64,000 nt of DNA, taken from positions 1-64,000 of the forward strand of contig NZ_JAPDPD010000014.1 in the NCBI RefSeq assembly GCF_026283965.1, given 5' to 3'. The position numbers and the translations under genes are program-made. This document shows, piece by piece, positions 43,682-52,522 of this stretch. Every line of letters begins with the position of its first letter. Position 1 is the stretch's first letter. The notes beneath the pieces are model-generated. The model saw nothing but the letters and a program-made list of their open reading frames with translations. It had not been told where the DNA came from and ran no database searches. The DNA comes from Dyella subtropica (lineage in GTDB: Bacteria; Pseudomonadota; Gammaproteobacteria; Xanthomonadales; Rhodanobacteraceae).

Positions 43682-43712
43682 GACGTCTTGAAAGGGATGG
43701 CTTTAAGACGTC
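43682..43712. repeat. Conserved-loop hairpin, copy 2
   Basis: Stem GACGTCT/AGACGTC (43682-43688 with 43706-43712) around the 17-nt loop TGAAAGGGATGGCTTTA, 14 of 17 bases as in 36941-36969. It overlaps the stop codon of the SDR gene by two bases and could serve as its 3' mRNA end. Confidence 0.65.
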
Positions 43713-45306
43713 ACCAATCCGTAGGCCGATAGTCCTTCAAGAATTGGCCCCACACGTGTTCCCCGGTGTTGATGCCGTGGATGATCGGGTCGACGATGCG
43801 TGCGGCGCCGTCGACGATGTCGAGCGGCGGGTGGAAGCGCTCTTCGACGACCTTGCGCGCGGCGATGTCCGCCGGGTCTTCGTCGGTCACCCAGCCGGTG
43901 TCGACGCTGTTCATGTGGATGCCGTCGTTCTGGTAATCGGTCGCCGACGTGCGCGTCATCATGTTGAGCGCGGCCTTGGCCATATTGGTGTGGGGGTGGC
44001 GCGTGGTTTTGAAGTTACGGTAGAACTGGCCTTCCATCGCGGACACGTTGACGATGTGTTTGTCGCGCTCGGGTGTGCGCAGCATCAGCGGCTTGAGTCG
44101 CGCATTGATGATGAATGGCGCGATCGCGTTGACCAATTGCACTTCCAGGAGTTCGACTGAGGGCACTTCAGCCATCAGTAGCCGCCAGGAATTGCGGCCA
44201 CGCAGGTCGACCTGTTGCAGGTCCTGGTCGAGCCTGCCTTCGGGAAACAGGTGGTGTTGCGCCAGCAGTTCCTCGGGCAGCAGCGGCAGTTGCGACAGTT
44301 CAGCGGCACGAGTCAGTCCGGCCATGTTGGAGGCGTTGCCGCGCGGCATCATCATCGAAGTGCCGGCTTCGGGAAGCATGTGCGAGTTGCGCAACCCTTC
44401 GTAGTGACCGACCAGCTTGCGTACGGTTTCCGGCATGTCATGCAGCGCGGCGGTTTCGCTTTCCATCATGTGCGCATAGAAATCCGGTGGGCGGCGCACG
44501 GTCTGGCAGGCGTTGTTGACGATGAAATCCAGTCGCGACCGGGTGGCGGTCAATTCCTGGCAAAACGCCTCCACGCTGGGTGTGTGGCGTAGATCGAGGC
44601 CGTATATCTGTAGACGGTGTTCCCAGTCGCCAAAGTCGGGTTCTTCTGCGTAGCGTGCCGCTGAGTCGCGTGGAAAACGCGTGGTGACAATCAATTCGGC
44701 ACCCGCGCGCAGCAACTTCAGCCCCGCCTGATAACCGATCTTTACCCGGCCGCCGGTGAGTAGCGCGACGCGGCCGCGCAGGTCGGCGGTTTCGGTGCGC
44801 TTGGCGTAATTGAACGGCGCACACGTCGGGCACAGTTGGTCGTAAAAGAAATGGATGGCCGAATACTTCTGCTTGCACACATAGCAATGCTGCGGCTCGA
44901 TCGACTCGCGTGGCTGCACGGCATCCGCGGCGGCCTGATCGTCAGCGACATGTTTGTCGTGTGGCTCGAAGCCGACCGGTGCGAACACATTCGGCGTTGT
45001 GAATACCGGTTTGCGTCGCAATGCGCGAATGCCGGTTTGATGCAGCACCGAATCGTCAGCCTGAATCTTCGAGGCATGTCGCGCCTTCTCCGCCGCTTTC
45101 AGCTTCGCGCGACGTGTGGCGGGATCAGGGTGGTAGACGCTGGCGACCGCTTGATGCAGGCGAGCGCGGTCCGGGGCTGGGAGTTGTTCCAGCCGTTGCG
45201 GGTCGGCAGCAAGCCATTCCAGGAGCTCCGTCGCAGCGCGCAGGTTGTCGAGGAGGGCATGGTCTGCGTCATCTTGCGAAGGCAGGGTGGAAGTGGTGTT
45301 CGTCAA
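43711..45306 (-). CDS. SDR-family oxidoreductase with N-terminal zinc ribbon and altered active site
   Basis: A 531-residue protein, about twice the normal SDR length. Residues 1-135 are helical and charged. A four-Cys ribbon follows (C141, C144, C159, C162 in CYVCK...CPTC). The SDR domain starts near 178 with the cofactor loop TGGRVKIG. It also has NNACQTVRRP and the Ser in NVSAMEGQF (S422). At the Tyr-x3-Lys position the Lys is K444 but the Tyr is replaced by Thr440; Y429 is the nearest Tyr. An insertion of about 110 residues sits between the NNA strand and the active site. The substrate is unknown. Confidence 0.8.
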   Translation of the reverse strand: MTNTTSTLPSQDDADHALLDNLRAATELLEWLAADPQRLEQLPAPDRARLHQAVASVYHPDPATRRAKLKAAEKARHASKIQADDSVLHQTGIRALRRKPVFTTPNVFAPVGFEPHDKHVADDQAAADAVQPRESIEPQHCYVCKQKYSAIHFFYDQLCPTCAPFNYAKRTETADLRGRVALLTGGRVKIGYQAGLKLLRAGAELIVTTRFPRDSAARYAEEPDFGDWEHRLQIYGLDLRHTPSVEAFCQELTATRSRLDFIVNNACQTVRRPPDFYAHMMESETAALHDMPETVRKLVGHYEGLRNSHMLPEAGTSMMMPRGNASNMAGLTRAAELSQLPLLPEELLAQHHLFPEGRLDQDLQQVDLRGRNSWRLLMAEVPSVELLEVQLVNAIAPFIINARLKPLMLRTPERDKHIVNVSAMEGQFYRNFKTTRHPHTNMAKAALNMMTRTSATDYQNDGIHMNSVDTGWVTDEDPADIAARKVVEERFHPPLDIVDGAARIVDPIIHGINTGEHVWGQFLKDYRPTDW

Positions 45307-45410
45307 AATACTTTCCGGAGTCGGGTGGCCAGGCGATCAGCATCACCATCGGGATAAAAATGTCGCCGCAGGGGCGTCGGCTTTGCCGCTAGCGCATCCG
45401 CCGCGGAGTT

Positions 45411-45818
45411 TCAGCCCAACAGGCTGCTGGCCGCGCCGAACGCAATGAGCATGATCACCGCCACCGCCAGGCAGGCGCTGGTGGGTTTGATGCGGCGCGA
45501 GTCGAAGCGTGGCACCAGGCGCCACAGCAGCGCCGCGCCGATCACCATGTTGGCGACCATGAAGGCCCGCCACCAGGCGGTCTTGATCACGGCGGCGGCA
45601 TCGAACTGCGCGCCGGTGCGCAGCAGCACGAGAGCGATGACTACCACGTCGATCATCATCCACAGCAGGCAGGCGAGGTAGGTGCGGTTGAACACCACCG
45701 GGCAGCGCTCGATCCAGCGCAGCACAGCCCAGGCGATGATGGCGATGAACAAGGCGCCTATGCTGCTGTAGAGCACCCACCACAGCAGGCTGCTGAGCAG
45801 GACGAGGAAGGTGTTCAT
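45411..45818 (-). CDS. Small inner-membrane protein, unknown function
   Basis: A 135-residue protein with four hydrophobic helices (about 3-35, 47-68, 82-100, 113-132). Its ATG overlaps the stop of the Mpo1-like gene by 4 bases, so the two are coupled. No family recognised. The frame extends to 46190, but those codons are the antisense of nothing known and lie in another frame of the Mpo1-like gene, so the ATG at 45818 is used. Confidence 0.7.
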   Translation of the reverse strand: MNTFLVLLSSLLWWVLYSSIGALFIAIIAWAVLRWIERCPVVFNRTYLACLLWMMIDVVVIALVLLRTGAQFDAAAVIKTAWWRAFMVANMVIGAALLWRLVPRFDSRRIKPTSACLAVAVIMLIAFGAASSLLG

Positions 45819-46312
45819 GCGGATTCCCCTAAGCCGAGGCGGCGCAGCAGTTTGTCCATCAGCCAGGCTGGGCCGATCAGCAGGTAAGCGAGATCGGTGA
45901 GGAAGCTGGGGCGGCGTCCTTCGATGGCGTGACCGATGAATTGGCCGACCCAGGCCACGGCGAATACGCCGAGCGCGCACCACAGCAGCGTCATCGATCC
46001 CAGTTGGCGATAGAGCAATTCGGTAAGCAGGTCGAGCAGCACGAAAAAGATCAGCAATGCACCGGCCAGCTTGCGCGAATGCTTCCAGTACCAGGCGAAT
46101 GCCAGGACTTGCGCACCCACGGACCAGAACCCCGGCCGTCCGAGCATCGATGGCACCGGCAGGGTCCATAGCAGGGCCACCACGCACCACACGATCAACG
46201 GCACGCAGATCCAGTGCAGCAGCCGGTTGGTGGGATGCTGGTGATCGCGGCTGTAGCTGTCGAGCCAGTCGCGCATGCTGCGTGGACCTTGTGTGTCGTC
46301 GGTGGGCTGCAT
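45815..46312 (-). CDS. Mpo1-like (DUF962) membrane protein
   Basis: A 165-residue protein with about four membrane helices. The N-terminal HQHPTNRLLHWICVPL and the later AWVGQFIGHAIEGRRPSF carry the conserved His residues of the DUF962/Mpo1 family. Yeast Mpo1 is an iron-dependent dioxygenase that shortens 2-hydroxy fatty acids; a similar role here is likely but not shown. It is coupled to the small membrane protein gene downstream. Confidence 0.85.
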   Translation of the reverse strand: MQPTDDTQGPRSMRDWLDSYSRDHQHPTNRLLHWICVPLIVWCVVALLWTLPVPSMLGRPGFWSVGAQVLAFAWYWKHSRKLAGALLIFFVLLDLLTELLYRQLGSMTLLWCALGVFAVAWVGQFIGHAIEGRRPSFLTDLAYLLIGPAWLMDKLLRRLGLGESA

Positions 46313-46322
46313 CAGAGGGTCC

Positions 46323-46655
46323 TTAGTGCGCGCTGCTTTTGGAGAACAGGTTGAGCACCAGTACGCCGGCCACGATCAGGCCGATACCGAGCATGCCGGC
46401 GAAGTCGAGCTTTTGCCGGTAAGCCACCACCCCGATCAGGGCGATCAACGCCGTGCCGACCCCCGACCACACCGCGTAGGCGATGCCGATGGGGATGTGG
46501 CGCAGGGTGAGGCTGAGGCAATAGAAGGCGACGCCATAGCCGGCTATCACGGCGATGCTCGGAACCAGTTTGCTGAAACCTTCGGAGGCTTTCAGCGCAC
46601 TGGTTCCGATGACCTCGGCGACGATTGCGATGCCGAGATAGAGCCAGGCGTTCAT
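46323..46655 (-). CDS. Small multidrug resistance (SMR) family transporter
   Basis: A 110-residue, four-helix protein. The essential membrane Glu is E14 ([19 protein letters not shown]), and [20 protein letters not shown] is the conserved third helix. This is the EmrE/QacE branch, which exports cationic antiseptics and dyes using protons; the GdX/SugE branch exports guanidinium. The sequence looks closer to EmrE. It works as a dimer and no second subunit is nearby. It begins 4 bases after the purC stop on the same strand. Confidence 0.92.
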   Translation of the reverse strand: MNAWLYLGIAIVAEVIGTSALKASEGFSKLVPSIAVIAGYGVAFYCLSLTLRHIPIGIAYAVWSGVGTALIALIGVVAYRQKLDFAGMLGIGLIVAGVLVLNLFSKSSAH

Positions 46656-46659
46656 CCAC

Positions 46660-47556
46660 TCAATCCAGTGTGATGCCGGCGAGACGTTGCAGTGCTTCGG
46701 CGTACTTGGCGGAGGTGCCAGCGATGACGTCGGCGGGCACGCGCGGGCCCGGCGCCTGCTTGTTCCAGCCCTGCGTTTCCAGGTAATCGCGCACGAACTG
46801 CTTGTCGTAGCTCGGCGGGCTGATGCCTACGCGGTACTGATCGGCCGGCCAATATCGCGTGGAGTCCGGCGTCAGCATTTCGTCCATGATGTAGAGCTTG
46901 CCGTCCTCGTCCGTGCCAAATTCGAACTTGGTGTCGGCGAGGATGATGCCGCGCTCGGTGGCATAGGCAGCTGCCCACCGATAGATGGTCAGCGTCGCTT
47001 CGCGCACTTGTTCGGCGAGATCGGCGCCAACGGCGGAGACCACCGCATCGAAGCTCACGTTCTCGTCGTGATCGCCCACGGCGGCCTTGGTCGACGGTGT
47101 GAAGATCGGTTCCGGCAGTTGCTGCGCCTGCTGCAGGTCGGCGGGCAGCTTGATGCCGCACAGCGAGCCAGTGGCTTGGTAGTCCTTCCAGCCCGAGCCA
47201 ATCAGATAGCCGCGTGCAATGGCTTCCACCGGCACCGGCTTCAGGCGGCGCGTGACCACGGCGCGCTTTTCGTACAGCTTCAGGTCGGTGCCGGCAGGCA
47301 GCACGTCGCTGAGCGGCGTATGTAGCAGGTGGTTGGGCACCAGGTGTTCGGTCTTGCCGAACCAGAAATTGGAGATTTGCGTAAGCATCTCGCCCTTGCC
47401 GGGGATCGGGTCGGGCAGCACGACGTCGAACGCCGAGAGGCGGTCGGTGGCCACGATGACGAGGCGGTTGCCTGGCAGCGCATAGACGTCGCGCACCTTG
47501 CCGCGATGGATCAGTTCCAGGCCGGGCAGGTTCGATTGCAGCAAGGTGGTGGGCAC
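46660..47556 (-). CDS. purC: Phosphoribosylaminoimidazole-succinocarboxamide synthase
   Basis: A 298-residue SAICAR synthetase of purine synthesis, joining CAIR and aspartate with ATP. Seen motifs: [28 protein letters not shown] at the N-terminus, [17 protein letters not shown] in the middle, [11 protein letters not shown] and ADQYRVG-type substrate region near the C-terminus. The length is that of the longer, eukaryote-like PurC form found in many proteobacteria. Divergent from the cytochrome gene. Confidence 0.96.
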   Translation of the reverse strand: MPTTLLQSNLPGLELIHRGKVRDVYALPGNRLVIVATDRLSAFDVVLPDPIPGKGEMLTQISNFWFGKTEHLVPNHLLHTPLSDVLPAGTDLKLYEKRAVVTRRLKPVPVEAIARGYLIGSGWKDYQATGSLCGIKLPADLQQAQQLPEPIFTPSTKAAVGDHDENVSFDAVVSAVGADLAEQVREATLTIYRWAAAYATERGIILADTKFEFGTDEDGKLYIMDEMLTPDSTRYWPADQYRVGISPPSYDKQFVRDYLETQGWNKQAPGPRVPADVIAGTSAKYAEALQRLAGITLD

Positions 47557-47704
47557 GACGGGCTCCTGGGCGATGCGATGGGGCAGGTGAGCGCGACATT
47601 GTACCGGCTGATGCCTGTCCTGCAGTCAGAGGGCTGGCCGCAGCACCCCGGGAAGTGCCGATTGGGCTGCTAGAATCGCTCCCCTTTAACCCCATGTGTG
47701 GCCG

Positions 47705-48031
47705 ATGCGAATCGTACTGACAGCGGCGCTCAGTCTTGCCGCCAGCCTGCCCACTCTCGCCGCACCGGCCGCGAAGCCTGTGCGCCTGGGCCTGTGCGCG
47801 GCCTGCCATGGGGAGACTGGCATGGCACAGATTCCCGGCGCCCCTCATCTCGCGGGCCAGAAGCTGGATTACCTGCGCGAAGCCCTCAAGCAATACCGCG
47901 ATGGTCGCCGCAACGTGCCGCTGATGCGCGCCGCCATCGGCCCGGTCAGCGACTCCGATCTGGATGAGCTGGCGCGCTGGTACAGCGCGCAATCGCCGCA
48001 GCCCCAGGAAAAGGACAAGGGCAAGCCATGA
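47705..48031 (+). CDS. Monoheme c-type cytochrome, exported
   Basis: A 108-residue protein with a signal peptide (ending TLA-AP) and one heme-binding site CAACH at about residues 33-37, with the axial Met likely in NVPLMRAAIGPVSDSDLDELARW. This is the c4/c5-like short class I pattern (MAQIPGAPHLAGQ). It is probably periplasmic and takes part in electron transfer to an oxidase. Its stop overlaps the djlA start by 4 bases. Confidence 0.88.
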   Translation: MRIVLTAALSLAASLPTLAAPAAKPVRLGLCAACHGETGMAQIPGAPHLAGQKLDYLREALKQYRDGRRNVPLMRAAIGPVSDSDLDELARWYSAQSPQPQEKDKGKP

Positions 48032-48843
48032 ACGTGTCCTGGACCCTGCTGCTCGCCTTTCTCGGCTTGATCTTTGGCCACGGTCTGCCCGGGGCCATCG
48101 TGGGCGGCATCGCCGGTTTCATCATCGATAGCCTGAAGCAGGGCCAGCGTCGCCGCGCTACGCCCGAGGCCGGCGGCTACATCGGTCCGCTGTTCGCTTT
48201 GCTGGGCGCGGTGGCGAAATCGGATGGGCGCGTGTCGGAGGCGGAGATCGCCGTCGCCGAACGCCTGATGTCGCGCATGGGCCTGGACGTCGAGCAGCGC
48301 AAGCAGGCCATCGGCAGTTTCAATAGCGGCAAGCAGCCTGAGTTCGATGTAACCCCTGCCATCGATGGCCTGCGCCAGTGGGTGGGCATGCGTCGTGACC
48401 ATGCCTTCCCGGTACTCGACGTAGTGATCGAAACCGTGCTGGCCGAGGGCAATCCGCCGCCGGAGAAAATGTCGATCCTGCGCCAGCTGGCCTTTGCGCT
48501 GCGCGTCAGCGATATGGAGCTGATGGCGCTGATGGCGATGAAGGGCTACGCCTGGAACGCCGCCGCTGGCGGCCAACGTCGCGGTTACGGCACGGGTTCC
48601 AGCGGCGGCAGCTATGTGCCGCCTCAGCGCAACACCAACGGTCCTGATCCCTACACCGTGCTCGGCATCGAGCGCAGCGTGGACGACCGCGCGGTGAAGC
48701 GGGCCTATCGCAAGCTGATTTCCGAGCACCACCCCGACCGCCTCGGCGATCTGCCCGAAGACATGCGCAAGCGTGCCGAATCCCGCGCTAGCGAGATCAA
48801 CGCGGCTTACGAGCGGATCAAGGCGGATCGCGGGTTCAAATGA
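48028..48843 (+). CDS. djlA: DjlA-like membrane-anchored DnaJ protein
   Basis: A 271-residue protein: an N-terminal membrane helix (about 5-33) with Gly pattern, a TerB-like domain (about 50-165, [15 protein letters not shown]), a Gly/Ser-rich linker, and a C-terminal J domain starting [22 protein letters not shown] with the HPD motif (SEHHPDRLG). It recruits DnaK to the inner membrane. The 4-base overlap with the cytochrome c gene suggests a link to envelope protein quality. Confidence 0.93.
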   Translation: MNVSWTLLLAFLGLIFGHGLPGAIVGGIAGFIIDSLKQGQRRRATPEAGGYIGPLFALLGAVAKSDGRVSEAEIAVAERLMSRMGLDVEQRKQAIGSFNSGKQPEFDVTPAIDGLRQWVGMRRDHAFPVLDVVIETVLAEGNPPPEKMSILRQLAFALRVSDMELMALMAMKGYAWNAAAGGQRRGYGTGSSGGSYVPPQRNTNGPDPYTVLGIERSVDDRAVKRAYRKLISEHHPDRLGDLPEDMRKRAESRASEINAAYERIKADRGFK

Positions 48844-48867
48844 ACTCGTTCAAATAACATCGACGTG

Positions 48868-48944
48868 CAGGAGCCCACCCTGTGGGCGACCCTCGCATGC
48901 GACAGCGTTACCACTTCGGATCGCGCACAGGGTGCGCTCCTACA
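48868..48944. repeat. REP pair, GTAG type
   Basis: CAGGAGCCCACCCTGTGGGC at 48868-48887 faces CGCACAGGGTGCGCTCCTAC at 48923-48942, as in the pair at 1134-1233. It lies between djlA and rpe, ending 12 bases before the rpe start. Confidence 0.85.
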
Positions 48945-48955
48945 GGATTCACGTC

Positions 48956-49624
48956 ATGAGCAAGCAAAGCGCCGTCATCGCCCCATCCATTCTCTCCGCC
49001 GACTTCGCCCGCCTCGGCGAGGACACCGCCAAGGCGCTGGCGGCCGGTGCCGATTGGGTACATTTCGACGTGATGGACAACCACTACGTGCCCAACCTCA
49101 CCATCGGGCCGCTGGTGCTCAAGTCACTGCGCGACTACGGGATCACCGTGCCGATCGATGTGCATCTGATGGTGAAGCCGGTGGACCGCATCGTGCCTGA
49201 CTTCGCCAAGGCCGGCGCCAGCCTGATCAGCTTCCACCCGGAAGCCAGCGAGCATGTGGATCGCACTATCGGTCTGATCAAAGACTCGGGTTGCCAGGCT
49301 GGTCTGGTGTTCAACCCGGCTACGCCACTGAGCTGGCTGGATCACGTGCTCGACAAGTTGGACCTGGTGCTGATCATGTCGGTCAACCCCGGTTTTGGCG
49401 GCCAGAAGTTCATCCCCGGCGCGCTGGACAAGCTGCGCGAGGTGCGCCGCCGCATCGACGAGAGCGGTCGTGCGATCCGGCTTGAAGTGGATGGTGGCGT
49501 CACCGCCGACAACATCGGCCAAATCGCTGCGGCGGGCGCCGACACCTTCGTGGCCGGTTCGGCCATCTTCAATGCGCCGGACTACCGCACGGTCATCGAA
49601 GCCATGCGCAAGGCCATTGGCTAA
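48956..49624 (+). CDS. rpe: Ribulose-phosphate 3-epimerase
   Basis: A 222-residue TIM-barrel enzyme of the pentose phosphate pathway. Metal and catalytic residues are visible in [41 protein letters not shown], and [12 protein letters not shown]; the phosphate loop is in FVAGSAIF. The frame is open from 48773 but the earlier part is the end of djlA and the REP, so ATG 48956 is used. In xanthomonads rpe lies upstream of trpE; here the sortase-type two-component genes lie between. Confidence 0.96.
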   Translation: MSKQSAVIAPSILSADFARLGEDTAKALAAGADWVHFDVMDNHYVPNLTIGPLVLKSLRDYGITVPIDVHLMVKPVDRIVPDFAKAGASLISFHPEASEHVDRTIGLIKDSGCQAGLVFNPATPLSWLDHVLDKLDLVLIMSVNPGFGGQKFIPGALDKLREVRRRIDESGRAIRLEVDGGVTADNIGQIAAAGADTFVAGSAIFNAPDYRTVIEAMRKAIG

Positions 49625-49634
49625 GCCATTGCGC

Positions 49635-49668
49635 AAATAAAAATCCCGGCGCAGGGGAGGCGCCGGGA
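49635..49668 (-). terminator. Intrinsic terminator on the minus strand
   Basis: The hairpin TCCCGGCGC...GCGCCGGGA (49644-49668) is followed on the minus strand by TTTTTATTT. On the plus strand there is no T-run. No minus-strand protein gene ends here. Confidence 0.75.
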
Positions 49669-49805
49669 AAAGGACGTCGGAACGACGTTCAGAGGAGACC
49701 ACATTGGCTGCACCCGATGCTCCTGCGTGCTCCACGGCAATGGAACGGGTGCCCACCGCAAATTGAGACAGGCTTCCACCCGATTGGTTCCCGGTGGTTA
49801 CAGTT
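49640..49805 (-). ncRNA. Candidate small RNA on the minus strand
   Basis: The stretch between the two minus-strand terminators (49635-49668 and 49817-49843) holds no convincing ORF but has complementary runs (for example GCACCCG/CGGGTGC at about 49711-49717 and 49747-49753). A transcript starting near 49800 would end at a good terminator after about 160 nt. I see no clear promoter; the limits are a guess. Confidence 0.35.
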
Positions 49806-49816
49806 TTCTGTTGAAC

Positions 49817-49843
49817 AAGAAAAAGCCCCGCGCAAGGCGGGGC
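49817..49843 (-). terminator. Second intrinsic terminator on the minus strand
   Basis: The hairpin GCCCCGC...GCGGGGC (49825-49843) is followed on the minus strand by TTTTCTTGT. It lies 164 bases downstream of the 39-codon ORF at 50007-50126 and could end its mRNA or another small RNA. Confidence 0.7.
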
Positions 49844-50006
49844 AGGAACTCACCAACGGGGGCGGGATCTTCCTTGAGGGCGGTTACAAGAGACTGCCAG
49901 TCCGGGTTGGGCTCCTCGCCCTAGTGACCGGCACGATTCCCTTCGCACCGGCCACCCCCATGCGTTCCACGGCAACTCTACGGAGTCGGTTCAAGTCCAC
50001 GGGGGC

Positions 50007-50126
50007 TCAGTGGATGCTCATGATCAGGCCGAGCAGCAGGGCGCCAAGCGCCAGCGTCACGCGCAGGGGTTCAAAGCTGCGCAGTTCGGCGTTTGGGTCG
50101 ACGTTGGGTTGGCTGTGCTTTGACAT
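50007..50126 (-). CDS. Possible 39-residue single-helix membrane protein
   Basis: The ORF MSKHSQPNVDPNAELRSFEP continues to one hydrophobic helix (VTLALGALLLGLIM). A GGAGCGG lies at about 50135-50141 on the minus strand. It is too small to place in a family; such proteins are often real. The region between it and rpe has no other gene. Confidence 0.45.
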   Translation of the reverse strand: MSKHSQPNVDPNAELRSFEPLRVTLALGALLLGLIMSIH

Positions 50127-50290
50127 GGGTGCCGCTCCGCTTAGGTGTGTGCCATTGGGCACTACCGAAGGGCATTTGCGGTGATATGAAATGGCGCAGC
50201 GAAGGCAGCTTCTGGCAAATGGCCGGCGCGCCAACCGATATGTAAAGAACAGGGTAGCTTGGTTACTGTCGATCAAACGGAGTGTTGGTC

Positions 50291-51091
50291 ATGCCAAAAA
50301 TGTGGGTGAGAAAAGCGTCGTTCTTTTATCTGCTGATGGTGGGGGGCATGGCTTCTGCGCATGCGAGCGGCACGTGGCAGGACGCTCGCTCAGTGGCGTC
50401 CAGTCTGGCGGATGCGAAAACCGCGAAGTCGGATCAAGGGCTGGCCGATTTGCAACAAACGAATTGCCCTGCGGGTCTCGAACGCTTTGTGCCGGGCAGC
50501 TACTACTACTGCGTCGGCGTGCGTGACTTGGCCAGAAACGAGCCTGAAAACGGTGCAGCCATGCTCAAGACCGCGGCGGGATGGGGCAACAAATCGGCGC
50601 AATATCTGTTGGGCGTTAGCTATTACAGGGGCGCGGGTTTGCCGATGGATCGCGCGCAAGGTTTGGCTTGGCTGGAGCTGGCTGCAGAGCGCAAAGATCC
50701 GACCTATATCGCGGCTCTTCAGGAAGCCATGAGAGAGGCGACTCCGGACGAGCAGGCCAAGGCAAGCACGCTGTGGCAAAGCATGGTTTCCACCTATGGG
50801 GATAGTCACGCAGCCCGACGCGCAGAGCGACGCTATCGGCACGAGCGCGATGTTCTGATGCAGAACGAGGTGTACGGCTCCAAGGTCTGTATTGCCGGCA
50901 TCACCTCGGTGGATGTTGCCCGGGCTGACCCGAGAGTTCCCGACTATGACTCCGAGTCCCAGTGCAGGAACGCCCAGCCGGTGGCTTTGGCGGCAGCCAA
51001 GCTGGATACGTTCGAGGATCAATTGCTGGAAGGCTGGTCGGGCCACGTGAGCGTGGGACAGCTACAGCAGGTGTCTTCACCCCGAAACTGA
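50291..51091 (+). CDS. Exported protein with Sel1-like repeat
   Basis: A 266-residue protein with a signal peptide ending ASAHA. A Sel1-like (SLR) unit is seen in GNKSAQYLLGVSYYRGAGLP and DRAQGLAWLELAAERKDP, preceded by a degenerate one (CVGVRDLARNEPENGAAML). Four cysteines flank (TNCPAG, YYYCVG, KVCIAG, SQCRNA) and may form disulfides. It lies directly before the two-component system genes; a link is possible but not shown. Confidence 0.75.
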   Translation: MPKMWVRKASFFYLLMVGGMASAHASGTWQDARSVASSLADAKTAKSDQGLADLQQTNCPAGLERFVPGSYYYCVGVRDLARNEPENGAAMLKTAAGWGNKSAQYLLGVSYYRGAGLPMDRAQGLAWLELAAERKDPTYIAALQEAMREATPDEQAKASTLWQSMVSTYGDSHAARRAERRYRHERDVLMQNEVYGSKVCIAGITSVDVARADPRVPDYDSESQCRNAQPVALAAAKLDTFEDQLLEGWSGHVSVGQLQQVSSPRN

Positions 51092-51202
51092 AAGGGCGGG
51101 CTGCCGGCATCGTGTGGCAAAATGCGGGCGGCCTTCTCTTGCGCCTTGCGCACAAGGTTCGGGCATAGCACGCTGCGCACCATTGTCAGACAGGGAACCG
51201 CC

Positions 51203-51892
51203 ATGGGCCGCAGTATTGCCATCGTCGAAGACGAGCCGCTGATCCGCGCGAACTACGTCGAGGCGTTGAATCGCTTCGGCTACGACACGCGCGGCTATGG
51301 TTCGCGCCAGGAGGCTTCCAGCGCCTTCGCCATGCGCTTGCCAGAATTGGTGATCATCGACATCGGCCTGGGCGATGAGCCGGAGGGCGGTTTCGACCTG
51401 TGTCGCGAGTTGCGCGCAAAGTCGGCGACGCTGCCGATCATCTTCCTCACCGCGCGCGATTCGGATTTCGACGTGATCTCCGGCCTGCGCCTGGGCGCGG
51501 ACGATTACCTCAGCAAGGACACCAGCTTGCATCAGCTGGCGGCACGCATCGCGGCACTGTTTCGCCGCATCGAGTCGTTGAAGGCGCCGGCTTCCAGCGA
51601 GACGGTGATCGAGCATGGCCCGCTCAAGCTCGAATCCGAGCGCATGCGCATCACTTGGAACAGCGAAGAAATCCCGCTCACCGTTACCGAGTTCTGGATG
51701 GTGCATACGCTGGTGCGCTTCCCCGGTCATGTGAAGAACCGCGACCAGCTGATGCGCGAAGCTGAGCTGGTGGTGGACGATGCCACCATCACCTCGCACA
51801 TCAAGCGTATTCGCAAGAAGTTCATCGCCATCGCGCCGGAGTTCGATGCCATCGAGACAGTGCACGGCGTGGGTTATCGCTGGAGACCGTGA
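51203..51892 (+). CDS. OmpR-family response regulator, 'dedicated sortase system' type
   Basis: A 229-residue response regulator: receiver with acidic pocket D10/E11, phospho-acceptor D53 (ELVIIDIGLGDEPEGG), Thr in FLTARD and Lys in YLSKD; winged-helix output domain (ITWNSEEIPLTVTEFWMVHT, VHGVGYRWRP). From memory it matches the TIGR family found next to proteobacterial dedicated sortases. The partner kinase is at 52523. The frame is open from 51122, but ATG 51203 starts the receiver. Confidence 0.88.
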   Translation: MGRSIAIVEDEPLIRANYVEALNRFGYDTRGYGSRQEASSAFAMRLPELVIIDIGLGDEPEGGFDLCRELRAKSATLPIIFLTARDSDFDVISGLRLGADDYLSKDTSLHQLAARIAALFRRIESLKAPASSETVIEHGPLKLESERMRITWNSEEIPLTVTEFWMVHTLVRFPGHVKNRDQLMREAELVVDDATITSHIKRIRKKFIAIAPEFDAIETVHGVGYRWRP

Positions 51893-52482
51893 TGCGCACG
51901 TGGCTGCTTGGTTTTCTGCTTGCGCTTGCGTCGATGGCGCAGGCCGGTGAGGCGTCTGGCGAGAAGACAGCGATGATTTATGGCAAGCCTGACGGCGCCG
52001 TGCCGGGCTGGTCTATCGTCACGTTGGTGCCCCAAGGTTGGACACAGGATTGTTGCCAATACGCCAAAGCCATCGGCGTCAATCTGGTGCTTTATCGCGG
52101 TGAATGGACGGGTGAACCGAATCGGGTGATGGTGCTCAACGTCTGGCCCCAAAAGCTGCCGACGCTGGCAGCGGAGTGGCAGGACGACAAAAAGCACTAT
52201 CTGCAACGCGATCCGGCTGCCAAGGTGTCCGCGTTTGCGGTCAACAACCCGAAGATGGCCTGCCAGGGTGGCCTGTATCAGGGCACCGATCATATGGACG
52301 ACGTCGTGGTGTTCTGCGACCCCGGCAAAGCCGCCGGCATCCACCTCAGCTGGTCGATGACCGTAGCGGCCAACGATGCGTCGCGTGGAGAGGTGCTTGA
52401 GCGCTTCAAGCGGGTCGTCGAGCAATCCATCTATATGAAATACGAGCCCGGGCACCGTCCGGCGGATGCGACCAAGCGTTGA
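51892..52482 (+). CDS. Exported protein of unknown function between regulator and kinase
   Basis: A 196-residue protein with a signal peptide (ending AQA-GEA). The mature part has four or so Cys (QDCCQYA, MACQGG, VFCDPG) and a strand-rich pattern. Its ATG overlaps the response-regulator stop (TGATG), and the kinase follows 40 bases later, so all three are probably one operon. By position it might modulate the kinase sensor or report the sensed signal. I do not recognise a family. Confidence 0.7.
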   Translation: MRTWLLGFLLALASMAQAGEASGEKTAMIYGKPDGAVPGWSIVTLVPQGWTQDCCQYAKAIGVNLVLYRGEWTGEPNRVMVLNVWPQKLPTLAAEWQDDKKHYLQRDPAAKVSAFAVNNPKMACQGGLYQGTDHMDDVVVFCDPGKAAGIHLSWSMTVAANDASRGEVLERFKRVVEQSIYMKYEPGHRPADATKR

Positions 52483-52522
52483 ATAGTCCCTCGATGCCGG
52501 CGGCCGGCGATAAAGTGGCGCC

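Noticed and set aside
49690-49990. 6S RNA, SRP RNA or tmRNA
   Set aside because: I compared remembered conserved parts of these RNAs and none fits on either strand; only a general small-RNA candidate is kept.
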